A DNA stretch of 36,904 nt. It comes from Lachnospiraceae bacterium. GTDB taxonomy: Bacteria > Bacillota > Clostridia > Lachnospirales > Lachnospiraceae. Location of the stretch: positions 1 through 36,904 of the forward strand of contig VSOD01000003.1 in NCBI GenBank assembly GCA_009774655.1, in the 5' to 3' direction. The notes under the pieces are model-generated. The model made no database searches. It was not told where the DNA came from and saw only the letters and a program-made list of their open reading frames with translations. This document shows positions 17,024 to 25,745 of this stretch, one piece after another (positions within the stretch are counted from its first letter, which is position 1; each line of letters starts with the position of its first letter). Position numbers and translations under genes: made by a program.

Positions 17024-17394
17024 TTCTTTACAGCCTCCCTTGCTTCCCGTTCAATCTGTTCACGTCCGCCGTTCTGCATATATCTTGCCGCCCAATACCC
17101 ACCGCGGCCTTCCCCACCGGTTTCACTGTCCCCCTTTTCTTGAAAGTTATATTCTGGATGGTAATAAAGACGCCGTGCTTTATCATCCACGTCAAAAACA
17201 ATCTCGCCGCTTCCTACCACCGATTCTCTAATGGCACTATCATAAAGTGCCCCTTCATCCCATGGCGTGAATGGCTGTACACCTTTCAGAAAAGCAGTAT
17301 CGACTGCCTGCTGCACCCTTCCCATCTCATCCAGACCGAGCGTCTTAAGGCAGTCATCCAGATTAAAATCGCAGACAAAACTGTAATTGCTCAT
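17020..17394 (-). CDS. Minor capsid protein 2-like (head-tail joining, HK97 gp10-like position)
   Basis: 124 residues. The pattern QQAVDTAFLKGVQPFTPWDEGALYDS, then RRLYYHPEYNF and GYWAARYMQNGGR, matches the minor-capsid-2 / gp10-like family, in which the protein helps join head and tail. Neighbours on both sides overlap by 4 bp (ATGA), so it is translationally coupled in the connector block. Confidence 0.7.
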   Translation of the reverse strand: MSNYSFVCDFNLDDCLKTLGLDEMGRVQQAVDTAFLKGVQPFTPWDEGALYDSAIRESVVGSGEIVFDVDDKARRLYYHPEYNFQEKGDSETGGEGRGGYWAARYMQNGGREQIEREAREAVKK

Positions 17395-17834
17395 TTCCCC
17401 GTCACCTTGATGTGTTTAAGCCGCGGCCGGTTCCGGTTGTCGGATACTGACGCGACAGTCACCGCATACTGGAAGTCTTCTGAAAGCCTTGAGATGCGGT
17501 ATTCCCTGCTGATCTCCTGCTCTGATATGCCGAGCACCATGATATCCTTACCCTGCTTCGCATCCAGCGTCCAGAAGCCCTCCCGCTCCCCATCCGGCAG
17601 CTTCGCGTATTCCTGCGGCGGCAGGTAAGGTTTATTTCCGTATTTCCGCTGAAAATCCACCGTGATCTTCTCTACTTTGCTTTCCGTCTGGACGCCGCCG
17701 GTGGTCGTGACCTCGCTCTTGTTATGGCTCCACTGAACGCCCCTTACCACAGAACGGTTCCATGTCTCCTGCCCGGTATCAGGATCCCGGTGGTAGTTAT
17801 AAACGGTCATCGTATCCGTGAACAGCACACTCAT
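17391..17834 (-). CDS. Head-tail connector (stopper-like, minor capsid 1) protein
   Basis: 147 residues, beta-rich, starting MSVLFTDTMTVYNYHRDPDT. This is the usual beginning of head-closure or stopper proteins, which name a coordinate type early and then carry a central loop (here LPPQEYAKLPDGEREGFWTL) before the C-terminal strands (YRISRLSEDFQYAVTVASV). Position between the gp6-like connector and the gp10-like protein agrees. Family label is from memory; function by position is fairly safe. Confidence 0.6.
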   Translation of the reverse strand: MSVLFTDTMTVYNYHRDPDTGQETWNRSVVRGVQWSHNKSEVTTTGGVQTESKVEKITVDFQRKYGNKPYLPPQEYAKLPDGEREGFWTLDAKQGKDIMVLGISEQEISREYRISRLSEDFQYAVTVASVSDNRNRPRLKHIKVTGK

Positions 17835-18214
17835 AGCGCACCCGCCAATCCGGTCCCGGAAAGCCCCTGCCGCGCGATTGACCGGAGCTGTGCTTCCTTC
17901 TCTGCCGCTGTCGTGATCTTATAAGATTCCGAATAACCGTCATTGCTTACAGAGGCGATACCGGTTCCCATGCCGGAAGTCTCCTGCACATACAGGGCGT
18001 TTATCAACTCGCAGACCGTATTCTGGATCTGGGTATGCACCAGCTTCTGAAAATCCGTTGCCGTCTCCGGATCAAATGCGACTTCGAAATTCCTCGCCCG
18101 CATATGGGTATACACGTCCAGTTTCGCCGAAGCCTTCGCACACAGCCCGTCAAAATCTTCCTCCTGTACTTCGGAGTAAAGAGAACTGTAATACTCCCAA
18201 CTTATATATGCCAT
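17831..18214 (-). CDS. Head-tail connector, gp6-like
   Basis: 127 residues, mostly helical: MAYISWEYYSSLYSEVQEED, then AKASAKLDVYTHMRARNF, and helix QKLVHTQIQNTVCELINALY, finishing with SNDGYSESYKI. This is the layout of gp6/gp15-like connector proteins that form a ring under the portal. It is the first gene after the major capsid gene, as in HK97-like phages. Ribosome site AAAGGA upstream of the ATG. Confidence 0.75.
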   Translation of the reverse strand: MAYISWEYYSSLYSEVQEEDFDGLCAKASAKLDVYTHMRARNFEVAFDPETATDFQKLVHTQIQNTVCELINALYVQETSGMGTGIASVSNDGYSESYKITTAAEKEAQLRSIARQGLSGTGLAGAL

Positions 18215-18249
18215 AACAGATTCCTTTCCGGCAGGCCTGTCTCCCGCCT

Positions 18250-19239
18250 TTACGCTGCTGTTGTCGGCGCGATCTTGATATCTTTCAAGATTCCCGACAT
18301 CTTTGTGTTCTTCAATACGACGCCAGCCACCATCTCGGCTTCTCCTGTCTTCACCGCTCCCGGTGCGTTAAGATCAGGAAGATACGACTTGATGAAAGCC
18401 TTTGTATCCACCGGACAGATGCCGTGAAATGCCTCCAGACCGATTTTCAGACCGATCATGGAACCGAGGCCTGTACCGGAATCTGTCTCAACACATTCCT
18501 GTTCTGCAGTCCCGTCATAATAGCGGCCTGCATCCACCATGGCAATGCCGCGGTAAGAAACTACCTCATGACCGAAATCGTTCTTCTCCCGGGAAAAATA
18601 CCCCATCTTCTGACCGATATACTGCATTACGGCAAGCATATCACCGTTCATGAGCAGCATGTCCGGACGCTCTGCCATCGTCTGCAGCCACTTGTTGATC
18701 TTCAATGCGAAAGAATACATGTACTTGTCGATATTCTCAGCCGTGGTCAGGTCGATTGCCTCCGCAGACTTCTCCGTGGAGGTTCCGGACAGCAGCTTGC
18801 GGATCCCGTCAAACTTGCACTGTACGAACCCTTTCCCACCATTAGTCGATCCGTTCACAACGAGATAGTGGAACAGGTTGGATGCCGCCTTGATCTTCTG
18901 CTTCATCTGGAAGTCGATCTCGTTGACCGCGCCGGAAGTGGACTGGATCACGCGGTCAACCTTGAAGGATCCGCCGAAGATGTCCAGGTCTGCCGTTTTC
19001 TTCTCTCTTTTTGCCTCGTTGTTGGTATACTCTGTGTTGATGTCACGCCTTGCTGCTGTTGAAGGCGTCTTTAACTGCATGTACCCGTAGGTCATCGTGC
19101 TCCCGCCGGTTCCCGGAGACACAGCGTCATCGAATACCAGCCTGTCAAGCAGGAATGAATCCCTGCGAAATTCGTCAACGACCATCTGGTCTACTTTGTC
19201 AGCCATGCCGACTTTTGCTTCTGCTAATGTGATAGCCAT
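18250..19239 (-). CDS. Major capsid protein (HK97-fold)
   Basis: 329 residues. The N-terminus MAITLAEAKVGMADKVDQMV is a typical beginning of HK97-fold capsids of Clostridia phages without a long delta domain, which agrees with the separate scaffold gene next door. Visible elements: a glycine-rich hinge (SPGTGGSTMTYGYMQL), a spine helix region (DFQMKQKIKAASNLFHYLVV), a peripheral P domain (MADRPDMLLMNGDMLAVMQYI-like stretch near 185-205) and the GMVAGVVLKN closing strand near the end. The ribosome site lies in the second unit of a 30-bp tandem repeat. Expected to be the most abundant virion protein. Confidence 0.9.
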   Translation of the reverse strand: MAITLAEAKVGMADKVDQMVVDEFRRDSFLLDRLVFDDAVSPGTGGSTMTYGYMQLKTPSTAARRDINTEYTNNEAKREKKTADLDIFGGSFKVDRVIQSTSGAVNEIDFQMKQKIKAASNLFHYLVVNGSTNGGKGFVQCKFDGIRKLLSGTSTEKSAEAIDLTTAENIDKYMYSFALKINKWLQTMAERPDMLLMNGDMLAVMQYIGQKMGYFSREKNDFGHEVVSYRGIAMVDAGRYYDGTAEQECVETDSGTGLGSMIGLKIGLEAFHGICPVDTKAFIKSYLPDLNAPGAVKTGEAEMVAGVVLKNTKMSGILKDIKIAPTTAA

Positions 19240-19240
19240 C

Positions 19241-19300
19241 TTGCTTCTCCTTTACTGTCTGTTGTAGTGCCTGCTCCTTCTTTACTGCCTGTTGTAGTGC
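19241..19300 (-). repeat. 30-bp tandem duplication carrying scaffold 3' end and capsid ribosome site
   Basis: Units 19241-19270 and 19271-19300 match at 26 of 30 positions. Each contains, on the minus strand, CACTACAACAG, CAGTAA and a purine-rich AGGAG-like block. The upstream unit encodes the end of the scaffold protein; the downstream unit is untranslated and supplies the AAAGGAG ribosome site of the capsid gene. Confidence 0.85.
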
Positions 19301-19866
19301 TCTGCGATCGCATCCCGCAGGGTATCGCCCTGCGGCGTGTTGTCTTTCCTGACTTCCCCGATGAACCTGCCAGCCCCAACCGGTTTCGGGTCCGCTTCCC
19401 CGAACAGCATCTTACTGTCCTCCGCTTCCGTCAGTGCTTTCAGCGCCGCGGCAATGTCCTCTTTCTGGTTCTTGGATGCTTTGAGCGTCTCCACGTCCAG
19501 AAGAGCCGTGATCGCCCTGGCATTCCTGCCTTTGGATGCGGCGATGCCCTCTTTCAGGAGATCGTTAAAATCCCTGTCCGCGATCTCCTTCTGGTGCGCG
19601 GCATCTTTCGCCTGCATGTCAGTCTCAAGATCCTCGATCTTCTTTCTCATCCCGGCAACATCGGCATCCTTAAACTCGTCCAGGTCTTCTTTCAGGCTCT
19701 TGATCGTGTCCGCCTGCGTAGATATCTTTCCCTTTTCATTCTCCAGATCTTTCTGCGCTGCCTCCAGATCCCTTTTAACCGGATCATACTCCTCATGGTA
19801 CTTATCCAAAACCTCGTCAATCTGCTCTTTGGTCAGTCCCATTGCTTCTAACTCTTCTCTCTTCAT
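19282..19866 (-). CDS. Capsid scaffold protein (phage minor structural GP20-like)
   Basis: 194 residues from the ATG at 19866, preceded by AAAGGAG; an ATG 48 bp upstream has no such site. The protein is nearly all helix: an N-terminal LTKEQIDEVLDKYHEEYDPV block, a long coiled coil (KRDLEAAQKDLENEKGKIST, then LETDMQAKDAAHQKEIADRD), the middle FNDLLKEGIAASKGRNARAI motif of the GP20 scaffold family, and a flexible Gly/Asp tail. It would shape the procapsid together with the major capsid protein and leave before DNA packaging. It follows a terminator, so it depends on read-through or on an unseen promoter. Confidence 0.85.
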   Translation of the reverse strand: MKREELEAMGLTKEQIDEVLDKYHEEYDPVKRDLEAAQKDLENEKGKISTQADTIKSLKEDLDEFKDADVAGMRKKIEDLETDMQAKDAAHQKEIADRDFNDLLKEGIAASKGRNARAITALLDVETLKASKNQKEDIAAALKALTEAEDSKMLFGEADPKPVGAGRFIGEVRKDNTPQGDTLRDAIAEHYNRQ

Positions 19867-19923
19867 ACCTGTCTCCTTTAACGATGATTTCTTTAACGTG
19901 GGGGAATCACCCACAGATGAATT

Positions 19924-19976
19924 AAAAAAAAAGAGCCGTCACAGTTAATCCACTCTGGAATAACTGCTTCGGCTCT
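19924..19976 (-). terminator. Strong terminator at the end of the KTR-protein gene
   Basis: On the minus strand AGAGCCG..GCAGTTA (19976-19961) pairs with TAACTGT..CGGCTCT (19947-19932), with a further TCCA/TGGA extension around a GAG loop, followed by eight Ts (19931-19924). It overlaps the last codons of the 55-residue gene. A second small dyad, GTGGG/CCCAC, lies just downstream at about 19899-19915. Confidence 0.85.
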
Positions 19977-20112
19977 TGGGCTCTATTGTTATCACTGATT
20001 CAGTTTTACACCACTTGCAATACGCCGGGAAATTGATGATCCGCGTGTCCGGGCGGATCTTGATGAAATGCGCGTTTCCACAGCGCGGGCATCTGCACCA
20101 CCTGAAAGTCAT
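19945..20112 (-). CDS. Cysteine-rich KTR-family protein (candidate moron gene)
   Basis: 55 residues from the ATG at 20112, after AAAGGAG. The pattern WCRCPRCGNAHFIKIRPDTR followed by NFPAYCKWCKTES matches the 'cysteine-rich KTR' family (two CxxC pairs, probably one zinc ribbon) known from Tn916-type elements and prophages, whose function is unknown. What sets it apart is its wiring: its own promoter (20132-20161) and its own strong terminator make an independent transcription unit inside the head operon. It is therefore likely expressed in the lysogen, unlike its neighbours. Confidence 0.75.
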   Translation of the reverse strand: MTFRWCRCPRCGNAHFIKIRPDTRIINFPAYCKWCKTESVITIEPKSRSSYSRVD

Positions 20113-20131
20113 GTTATCACTCCTTTTACAG

Positions 20132-20161
20132 ATTATAACACGTACTAATATCACCAGACAA
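20132..20161 (-). promoter_or_regulatory. Sigma-A-type promoter for the KTR-protein gene
   Basis: On the minus strand TTGTCT (20161-20156), an 18-nt spacer, then TATAAT (20137-20132) with the extended -10 TG (TGTTATAAT). It lies just upstream of the ribosome site of the 55-residue gene and is in a 64-bp intergenic gap, unusual for this tightly packed operon. Confidence 0.7.
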
Positions 20162-20176
20162 GTATATAATCTAAAT

Positions 20177-20368
20177 TTATTTTTCTTCCATGATCGCCTT
20201 TACCTGCGCCATGAATTTTTCCCCTATCGAATAATATGGCTCTGAACGCCCGCCATCAAGGATATTTCTTCTCGGTCTCTCAGGTATCTTTTCAACTTCT
20301 TTCATCGCTTCCTGTTTTACCTTTTCAATTCTGGCCAGCTGGTCAGCTGTCAACTTTTTTTCGTTCAT
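20177..20368 (-). CDS. Small helical protein after the minor head gene, unknown function
   Basis: 63 residues, highly charged: helix LTADQLARIEKVKQEAMKEV, then RPRRNILDGGRSEPYYSIG, then helix EKFMAQVKAIMEEK. The start (ATG at 20368, AAGGGG upstream) lies 26 bp inside the end of the minor head gene, so the two are coupled. No family recognised. Because the preceding protein carries an extra C-terminal enzyme-like domain, this gene is a candidate partner or inhibitor for it, but that rests only on position. Confidence 0.6.
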   Translation of the reverse strand: MNEKKLTADQLARIEKVKQEAMKEVEKIPERPRRNILDGGRSEPYYSIGEKFMAQVKAIMEEK

Positions 20369-22202
20369 ATTCTATATATCCCCTTTTGGCAAGACTCCTC
20401 ATGATCGGATGCTGCTCTTCGTCAATACCCGTTATAGCTATATCGTCCATATACCATCGTAATGCCTGATTATATGTTACGCCTTTCATAGACTTTATTC
20501 TTTTGAGATGATAGTCAAATTCCTCATTCACAAGATACCACTCTGAGGCGTCAGTATCACGGATACATATAAAATCATCTGCTCCAAACGATACGATCCC
20601 ATTAGATTTCGGATGGTTATGCAACACAGCACAGCCTGTCAGATCAAGCGTCCCAATACTTATAAAATCTTCTTTTCCCTCATTGTAATACACATTTCCG
20701 GCTTTATCAATGACATAAAGTTTCTCTATATCACTATTTCTGATTACATTTCCAAAATATTTTATAGCCTCTTTCTTTTTTGATACGTCTATCTGCCCAA
20801 TATGAACAGGCTGGCCGCCATCACCGGCGGCGTTGGAAGCTCCCAGTGTCTTGGATTCCACTTCACTCCAAAACCTGGTATCATGATACTTCTTCCACGC
20901 TTCTGTCTTTTTCAGATCAGACGTGCCGCACTCATACCGCAGTCTGGTCGATTTCTCCGGCACGCCGCAGGCCCTGCAGAACTCCTTATATTCTGCTGTC
21001 TTACGCTTGATCCTGGCCCTTATTTCGGTCGTGTCCATGCCAAGTGTCTCCAGCGCCTCTTTTTCCCTCTTTAAGGCCCTCACACTGCGTTCCATGGCGC
21101 GCATCTTCTGGGTCACGGCATAGAAATCATAAGTCCTGCCGTTGATCGTCACGGGCTCCGGATCCGGTTCTGAATGATTCGCCGGGAACGTAGAGACGCC
21201 CTCGAACCATGGGTGGCGGTTATGCCGGCAGTTATAGCCGTCAAGGCCTAACGGGTCATTCTCGTGGGCGCCGTCCACACTGTAGCCGGTCGCATACCAC
21301 AGGTCGGTGATATAGTCCTGTCCGATCCGCTCCGCCTCCTTCCGGTAATCCTGCCCGGGTTTTATGTAATAGACCTTCCCCTGCCACTGTTCATGGTTGG
21401 CGTGGCCGGTCCCTGTATTTCTCGCCCCGCGGTGTTTGGAGACATAGACAAGGTTCTCCCCTGTCTGCGCGATGTTCTTATCCGATACTTTCCCGGCAAG
21501 CTGGTGACAGCCCGTGCGGATCGCCACCCGTGCCGCCGTGTCAAGCTGCATGGAGCGGCCTGAATCAAAGTCGATGGACCGCAGGCCGCTCTGTGCCAGA
21601 TCGTGGACCGTGTCCCGGAGCACCTTATCCTGTGAGAACGTGCCGGAGCAGATCTTGATCACTGCCTTATCCAGTTCGTTCCTGTAGGCACCCTTTACGC
21701 TCTCATGACCGCTCATGGTCTTAAAACCTGTAGTCTGCGTCAGGTTCTTAAGTTCTCCAGCCGTCTGGTCGGCAAAGGCCCTTACAAGCTGGTGCAGATA
21801 AGCGTTATCCGTGAGTGTCTTCCCCGCATCCTTCCAGACAGACAGGTCGCTGATCCACGCCATGTCCCCCGCACCGGCAACAATCTCGTCATTGGCCAAA
21901 AATGCCTTTTTCACGATATCGTTTATGATGTTCCTGACTTCCCGCTTATATTCCAGCGTATTCTTTGCGACCTGTTTCCGGAATTCCGGGTCGGCTTTCA
22001 GGAGTTTCATGGCCTCCTTCCGGATCCGTGCAGGACTGTAGCCCAGCGCTTTCATGGACAGTGCCTGCAGTTCCGCTGTCCGGCTGTAGGTCAGCGTCTT
22101 TTTGATCCTGCGTGCGATATCCGCGATCACCTCATGTTCCAGATACTGGAAGAGCGGCTGCAATGCTTCTGATATGATCTCTAACTGTTCATCTGACAAC
22201 AT
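20343..22202 (-). CDS. Minor head protein (Phage_min_cap2/SPP1 gp7-like) with C-terminal JAB-like domain
   Basis: 619 residues. The first 400 or so match minor capsid/head morphogenesis proteins: helical N-terminus, the AVKGAYRNELDKAV-like and VAIRTGCHQLAGKVSD segments, and the cysteine/histidine cluster YNCRHNRHPWFEG near residue 335. After an Ala/Gly linker near 465-475, a distinct domain begins (VIDKAGNVYYNEGKEDFISI) with H-N-H-P at 528-531 and a Ser seven residues on (VSFGADD). HxH-P-x6-S is the zinc-binding core of JAB/MPN metalloproteases, although the usual S-x2-D spacing here is S-x3-D. Minor head proteins are few per virion and may enter the cell with DNA, so a C-terminal effector is plausible. 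Portal-adjacent position supports the head role. Confidence 0.85.
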   Translation of the reverse strand: MLSDEQLEIISEALQPLFQYLEHEVIADIARRIKKTLTYSRTAELQALSMKALGYSPARIRKEAMKLLKADPEFRKQVAKNTLEYKREVRNIINDIVKKAFLANDEIVAGAGDMAWISDLSVWKDAGKTLTDNAYLHQLVRAFADQTAGELKNLTQTTGFKTMSGHESVKGAYRNELDKAVIKICSGTFSQDKVLRDTVHDLAQSGLRSIDFDSGRSMQLDTAARVAIRTGCHQLAGKVSDKNIAQTGENLVYVSKHRGARNTGTGHANHEQWQGKVYYIKPGQDYRKEAERIGQDYITDLWYATGYSVDGAHENDPLGLDGYNCRHNRHPWFEGVSTFPANHSEPDPEPVTINGRTYDFYAVTQKMRAMERSVRALKREKEALETLGMDTTEIRARIKRKTAEYKEFCRACGVPEKSTRLRYECGTSDLKKTEAWKKYHDTRFWSEVESKTLGASNAAGDGGQPVHIGQIDVSKKKEAIKYFGNVIRNSDIEKLYVIDKAGNVYYNEGKEDFISIGTLDLTGCAVLHNHPKSNGIVSFGADDFICIRDTDASEWYLVNEEFDYHLKRIKSMKGVTYNQALRWYMDDIAITGIDEEQHPIMRSLAKRGYIEYERKKVDS

Positions 22203-22213
22203 AAGAACGCTCC

Positions 22214-23611
22214 TTAATCCTCTGTCTCTTCCTCTGCATCCTGCCTTTCTTCCGCCTCCTGCTTTGCCGCCACGATGGCCGCGGCCTCATCCTCCGTCAG
22301 GGAGTAGGCATCCATCAGATACCAGATGAGCAGCTGCGGGATATCAAAAGACAGAGCGTCATTTCTCTTCCGCTCCAGCTCCGTCTCCTTATCGGTGATA
22401 TAACTGTCATCGAAATCCACCAGGATCTCCGTTTCCAGATCATAACCTGTCCCGTTGAAAGTATTCGAGAACCACATCACCGCCCGGCAGATGTCCTGTA
22501 TGTACCGGATCGCTTCCTGACGCTGTCGGTTCAGCTCCTGCATCTGGTCCTGCCTCTCTCCGATATACTCCGTCGCGGTCGTGATCTGGCCATTCTCGAA
22601 ACTGTATTTCTTCGTACCGTACCCGAAGGACATGGACAGGATGGACAGCGCCAGCTCAAAAGCCTTCGTAATCTGGTCGATGCGGATATCCGGATTGTAT
22701 TCCTGGATCAGTTCCTTATCCTTTGGCAGCTTCTCCCCCAGGAGCACGAACAGTTTCTTCTGTTCCGGTGTCAGCGCCGGTCTTCCGTCCTTTCCAAACT
22801 CGCAGAGCAGTTCATTGACCAGCAGGATCTTCTCCGCCTTGTCCAGATCGCTGTACAGGACGTTATAGCACAGATCTATGGCTTTCAGCATGGGAATGGC
22901 ATTCCAGAGTTTTGGCAGGCCGAAGCCCTCCATGTCATCCAGGTTGTTGACTTCCGCATTGCGCATCACCGCAAAAGGCTTTACGTCCCCAAGCTGCAGG
23001 ACTGCCTCCATCTCTTTCAGCTCATGTCCCAGATCGTCAAAGACATGCGTTTCTGAGAAATAGGTTCCCTGCTCATCCAGCGTGAACAGTACGAGCGTCG
23101 TCTGCTTCTTCCCCTTTTGCAGCGAACTGCCGGAGAAGGCTGCCTCCGTGACGATGTCATTTTCTACCGTGAGCGGTATGAAACAATCTGCCTCCACGTA
23201 ATTGAGCCTGACCCTGCCGCCCCTTACCATGCCATCATCGTAAAGCACCGCCCGGTGATCCAGCCGGACATAACAGGCCACAGTCCCGTCTGCGGATGTC
23301 TTCTCCAGTTGCCTGCGATACTGGGTGTTGAACTGGTTATCCGAAAGAAGTGTGTTGACTGCTTCCGCCTGTTCCCCGGCCCCCGCATTGATCTCCAGTA
23401 CCTCACACAGGTTTGCATCGTCGGAGCAACAGCGCTTCGCGAAATTCAGCCTGCTCAGCTCATACTCCACGCCCTGGATCGTCCTGCGGTCGTGAAACCC
23501 TTTGATCCGTCTGTTTGCATACCAGTCGTCACAGATCTGTATGATCTCTGCCGCCCTGGTATTGATGTGATACCCCTTTTTCTCTAAAAATGTCTTGACA
23601 CAGCCTTCCAT
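22214..23611 (-). CDS. Portal protein (SPP1 gp6-like)
   Basis: 465 residues. It shows the portal pattern of Gram-positive siphoviruses: an N-terminal WYANRR..GFHDRRTIQGV block, KRCCSDDANLCEVLEINA, the wing with KPFAVMRNAEVNNLDDMEGF, a clip region and stem helix (ALSILSMSFGYGTKKYSFEN), and an acidic C-terminus (EEAEERQDAEEETED-like). It forms the dodecameric ring through which DNA is packaged. It lies 8 bp after the large terminase and 11 bp before the minor head protein, the standard order. Ribosome site AGGAGG. Confidence 0.9.
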   Translation of the reverse strand: MEGCVKTFLEKKGYHINTRAAEIIQICDDWYANRRIKGFHDRRTIQGVEYELSRLNFAKRCCSDDANLCEVLEINAGAGEQAEAVNTLLSDNQFNTQYRRQLEKTSADGTVACYVRLDHRAVLYDDGMVRGGRVRLNYVEADCFIPLTVENDIVTEAAFSGSSLQKGKKQTTLVLFTLDEQGTYFSETHVFDDLGHELKEMEAVLQLGDVKPFAVMRNAEVNNLDDMEGFGLPKLWNAIPMLKAIDLCYNVLYSDLDKAEKILLVNELLCEFGKDGRPALTPEQKKLFVLLGEKLPKDKELIQEYNPDIRIDQITKAFELALSILSMSFGYGTKKYSFENGQITTATEYIGERQDQMQELNRQRQEAIRYIQDICRAVMWFSNTFNGTGYDLETEILVDFDDSYITDKETELERKRNDALSFDIPQLLIWYLMDAYSLTEDEAAAIVAAKQEAEERQDAEEETED

Positions 23612-23619
23612 GGTTCCTC

Positions 23620-24954
23620 CTATCTGTTCAGGTCGATATACTCTACAAAATCAAGCCAGGTGTAGCAGAAACAGTCCCACCAGTCATTGCAGTTTCCTAT
23701 GTTCTTATCTTCCGGCCGCTCCGGATGGTCTTCATCCCAACGCAGGGACGAGATCGACTTTCTTATCCGTGTACATCTCTTATTGATCTTGAGCCGCCCG
23801 GTGTTGAACAGCAGGTCCACCGTCTTCGGCCTTTCGGACACTTCGTTTTTGAGACAGCCTTCGATATTCCTGTAAGGGAGCCCCGCTTCTTTCGCCGCGC
23901 TGATCAGGGAATTGATCATCGTCGGGCTGGCGCTGTCCGGGAAGATCCAGTCCACCCGGCCGTACTTCTCTGTCACCATACGGTAGAATCCTATGAATCT
24001 GTCGCATATCTTTTTTGCGTCTATGTCCTCCGACAGCGGCAGGCCATCCTCTTCCAGCAGGCGTAAGTCATGGTATCGGTTCATGTAACCGGTAAGGGCG
24101 AAGGTCGTCATGGATCCGTTACCACCAAAGTCGATGCCCATCACCAGTTTAAAGAAGGAGACCTTCAACTCGTCGTTCTGGTCAAAGATCTCGCTGTCAT
24201 CAAACAGATACGGCAGATCGTCTTCGGCAAAGTACCGGAAGATAAGACCGGACGCAAGCACCCACAGCCCGCGGATGAACCGGTCATAGAACACGCCTTT
24301 ATAACGGCGCTCATAACTCTCGATCACTTCCGGCGCCAGACTTAGGTTGTCATACATGTTGAAGTGGATCCGGATCAGCTTCTTCTCCGTGCGCTTGTCG
24401 ATCCACTCTGTCTTGAAATAGTGATCCGGCCCCTCAGGATTGCAGTTGAACCAGAACTTGAATCCCTTCTTGGAACAACGGCCCGTGGCCTGATTGACGA
24501 AGGATTCCGGCATCAGCGCCACTTCATCGAAGAATACGCCGGCCAGCGTGATGCCCTGCACCAGATCCTGCGAGCCCTCATCCTTGCCGCCGAACAGATA
24601 GAAAGTGTTCTCTACAGGCCCCTTGCGGATAATCAGATAATCCTCTGACCGGTGCTCCTCCACCTGATAGCTCCGTGACAGCAGCATGTTTTTTAACTGC
24701 CTGATCACGTTCCGGCGCAGGGACTGGATCGTCTTGCCGCACAGGGCAAGGTTCTCACCGTCAAAGGTCTCCATAGCCCACATGACGAAGGACAGGGACA
24801 TGACCGTGGTCTTGCCGGATCGGATCGAGCCGTCGCAGATGATCCCCTCCATATCCGCATAAGGGCTTCCCGGCATCCACCATTCCAGGACCATCTTCTG
24901 TTTACGGCTGAACGGGGTGAATTTGAAGAGTGCTTTACGTTTCAACGATATCAT
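23620..24954 (-). CDS. Terminase large subunit (PBSX/SPP1-type)
   Basis: 444 residues. Packaging motor ATPase with Walker A GSIRSGKT (42-49), Walker B VFFDE (140-144), a coupling-type FNCNPEGP motif near 175, and the RNase H-like nuclease domain beginning [11 protein letters not shown], continuing with [11 protein letters not shown] and a late DWWDCFCY that supplies the last acidic residue. These agree with the Terminase_3/PBSX family, in which the subunit cuts and pumps the phage genome into the portal. Its start lies 20 bp inside the small-subunit gene, giving tight coupling. Confidence 0.95.
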   Translation of the reverse strand: MISLKRKALFKFTPFSRKQKMVLEWWMPGSPYADMEGIICDGSIRSGKTTVMSLSFVMWAMETFDGENLALCGKTIQSLRRNVIRQLKNMLLSRSYQVEEHRSEDYLIIRKGPVENTFYLFGGKDEGSQDLVQGITLAGVFFDEVALMPESFVNQATGRCSKKGFKFWFNCNPEGPDHYFKTEWIDKRTEKKLIRIHFNMYDNLSLAPEVIESYERRYKGVFYDRFIRGLWVLASGLIFRYFAEDDLPYLFDDSEIFDQNDELKVSFFKLVMGIDFGGNGSMTTFALTGYMNRYHDLRLLEEDGLPLSEDIDAKKICDRFIGFYRMVTEKYGRVDWIFPDSASPTMINSLISAAKEAGLPYRNIEGCLKNEVSERPKTVDLLFNTGRLKINKRCTRIRKSISSLRWDEDHPERPEDKNIGNCNDWWDCFCYTWLDFVEYIDLNR

Positions 24955-25723
24955 CCCCCTCGAAGGTAGCCGCTGCTTCTCCTTTCAGCGCTTCCAGGAA
25001 GCCGTCCGACTCAAACTCCTGTGTCTCGCCGCCCTCTTTCTCTGCACGTCTGCGCTCATAGTCAGCCTTATACCTGCTCTCTGGATGCATCAGGAAATAC
25101 CTGGTCAGCCAGTCGATGGCCTTCTGGCGGTCTGACAGCTTTATGGAGATCCCGTTCTTGCCTTCCTTTATCTCCTGGATCATCTGCGTATCTGTGAACG
25201 CTGACTCCTGCAGATCGACTCCCATGCTCCCGAAAGTGACGTAATCACCCATATCAGCAAAAGCGATCCTCATCTGGATCTCAACGATGTCTTCTGCATC
25301 TGCGACGATCTGCTGGCGTTTCAGTTCTTTCAGGCGGTCAATTTCTGCTTTTATACAAGGATTTACAAGGAGCCTGTATCCTTCTGCATTTGCCACATCA
25401 TAACTACATCCATATACCTTGAGGTAACTCTGAGTGGCATTAAATGTCCTGCTGTAATAGACGCAGAACAGCTGCTGTTCCGGTGTCAGGTCTTCATTCT
25501 GCAGTGTCTCTTTCGTACCGTCATCCTGCGCTCTGGATACCGGTGCACGCCTTTTATTTTGTGTGCACCCTTTTTCCTTTTTGTGTGCACCCTTTTTTCT
25601 ATCCCAGCCATGTCTTTTCTTCCAGCTCTTGACCGTGTTGATAGTGGTGTCGTATTTCTCCGCTATGTCCTTGTATTTCATCCCCGCCATGTAATCCGCT
25701 TCCGCCCTCTGGTAGTTTTCCAC
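24935..25723 (-). CDS. Terminase small subunit
   Basis: 262 residues. The N-terminus is a helix-turn-helix ([20 protein letters not shown], then [15 protein letters not shown]) of the PBSX small-terminase type; a Lys-rich linker follows; residues about 75 to 190 match Terminase_2 ([48 protein letters not shown]). It recognises the packaging site on phage DNA and passes it to the large subunit. The start is GTG (25723) after GGGGTGA. The leader upstream holds a promoter and then a terminator hairpin ending only about 25 nt before this start. Confidence 0.9.
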   Translation of the reverse strand: MENYQRAEADYMAGMKYKDIAEKYDTTINTVKSWKKRHGWDRKKGAHKKEKGCTQNKRRAPVSRAQDDGTKETLQNEDLTPEQQLFCVYYSRTFNATQSYLKVYGCSYDVANAEGYRLLVNPCIKAEIDRLKELKRQQIVADAEDIVEIQMRIAFADMGDYVTFGSMGVDLQESAFTDTQMIQEIKEGKNGISIKLSDRQKAIDWLTRYFLMHPESRYKADYERRRAEKEGGETQEFESDGFLEALKGEAAATFEGDDIVET

Positions 25724-25745
25724 TATCTCACCCCGCTTTCAAAAA

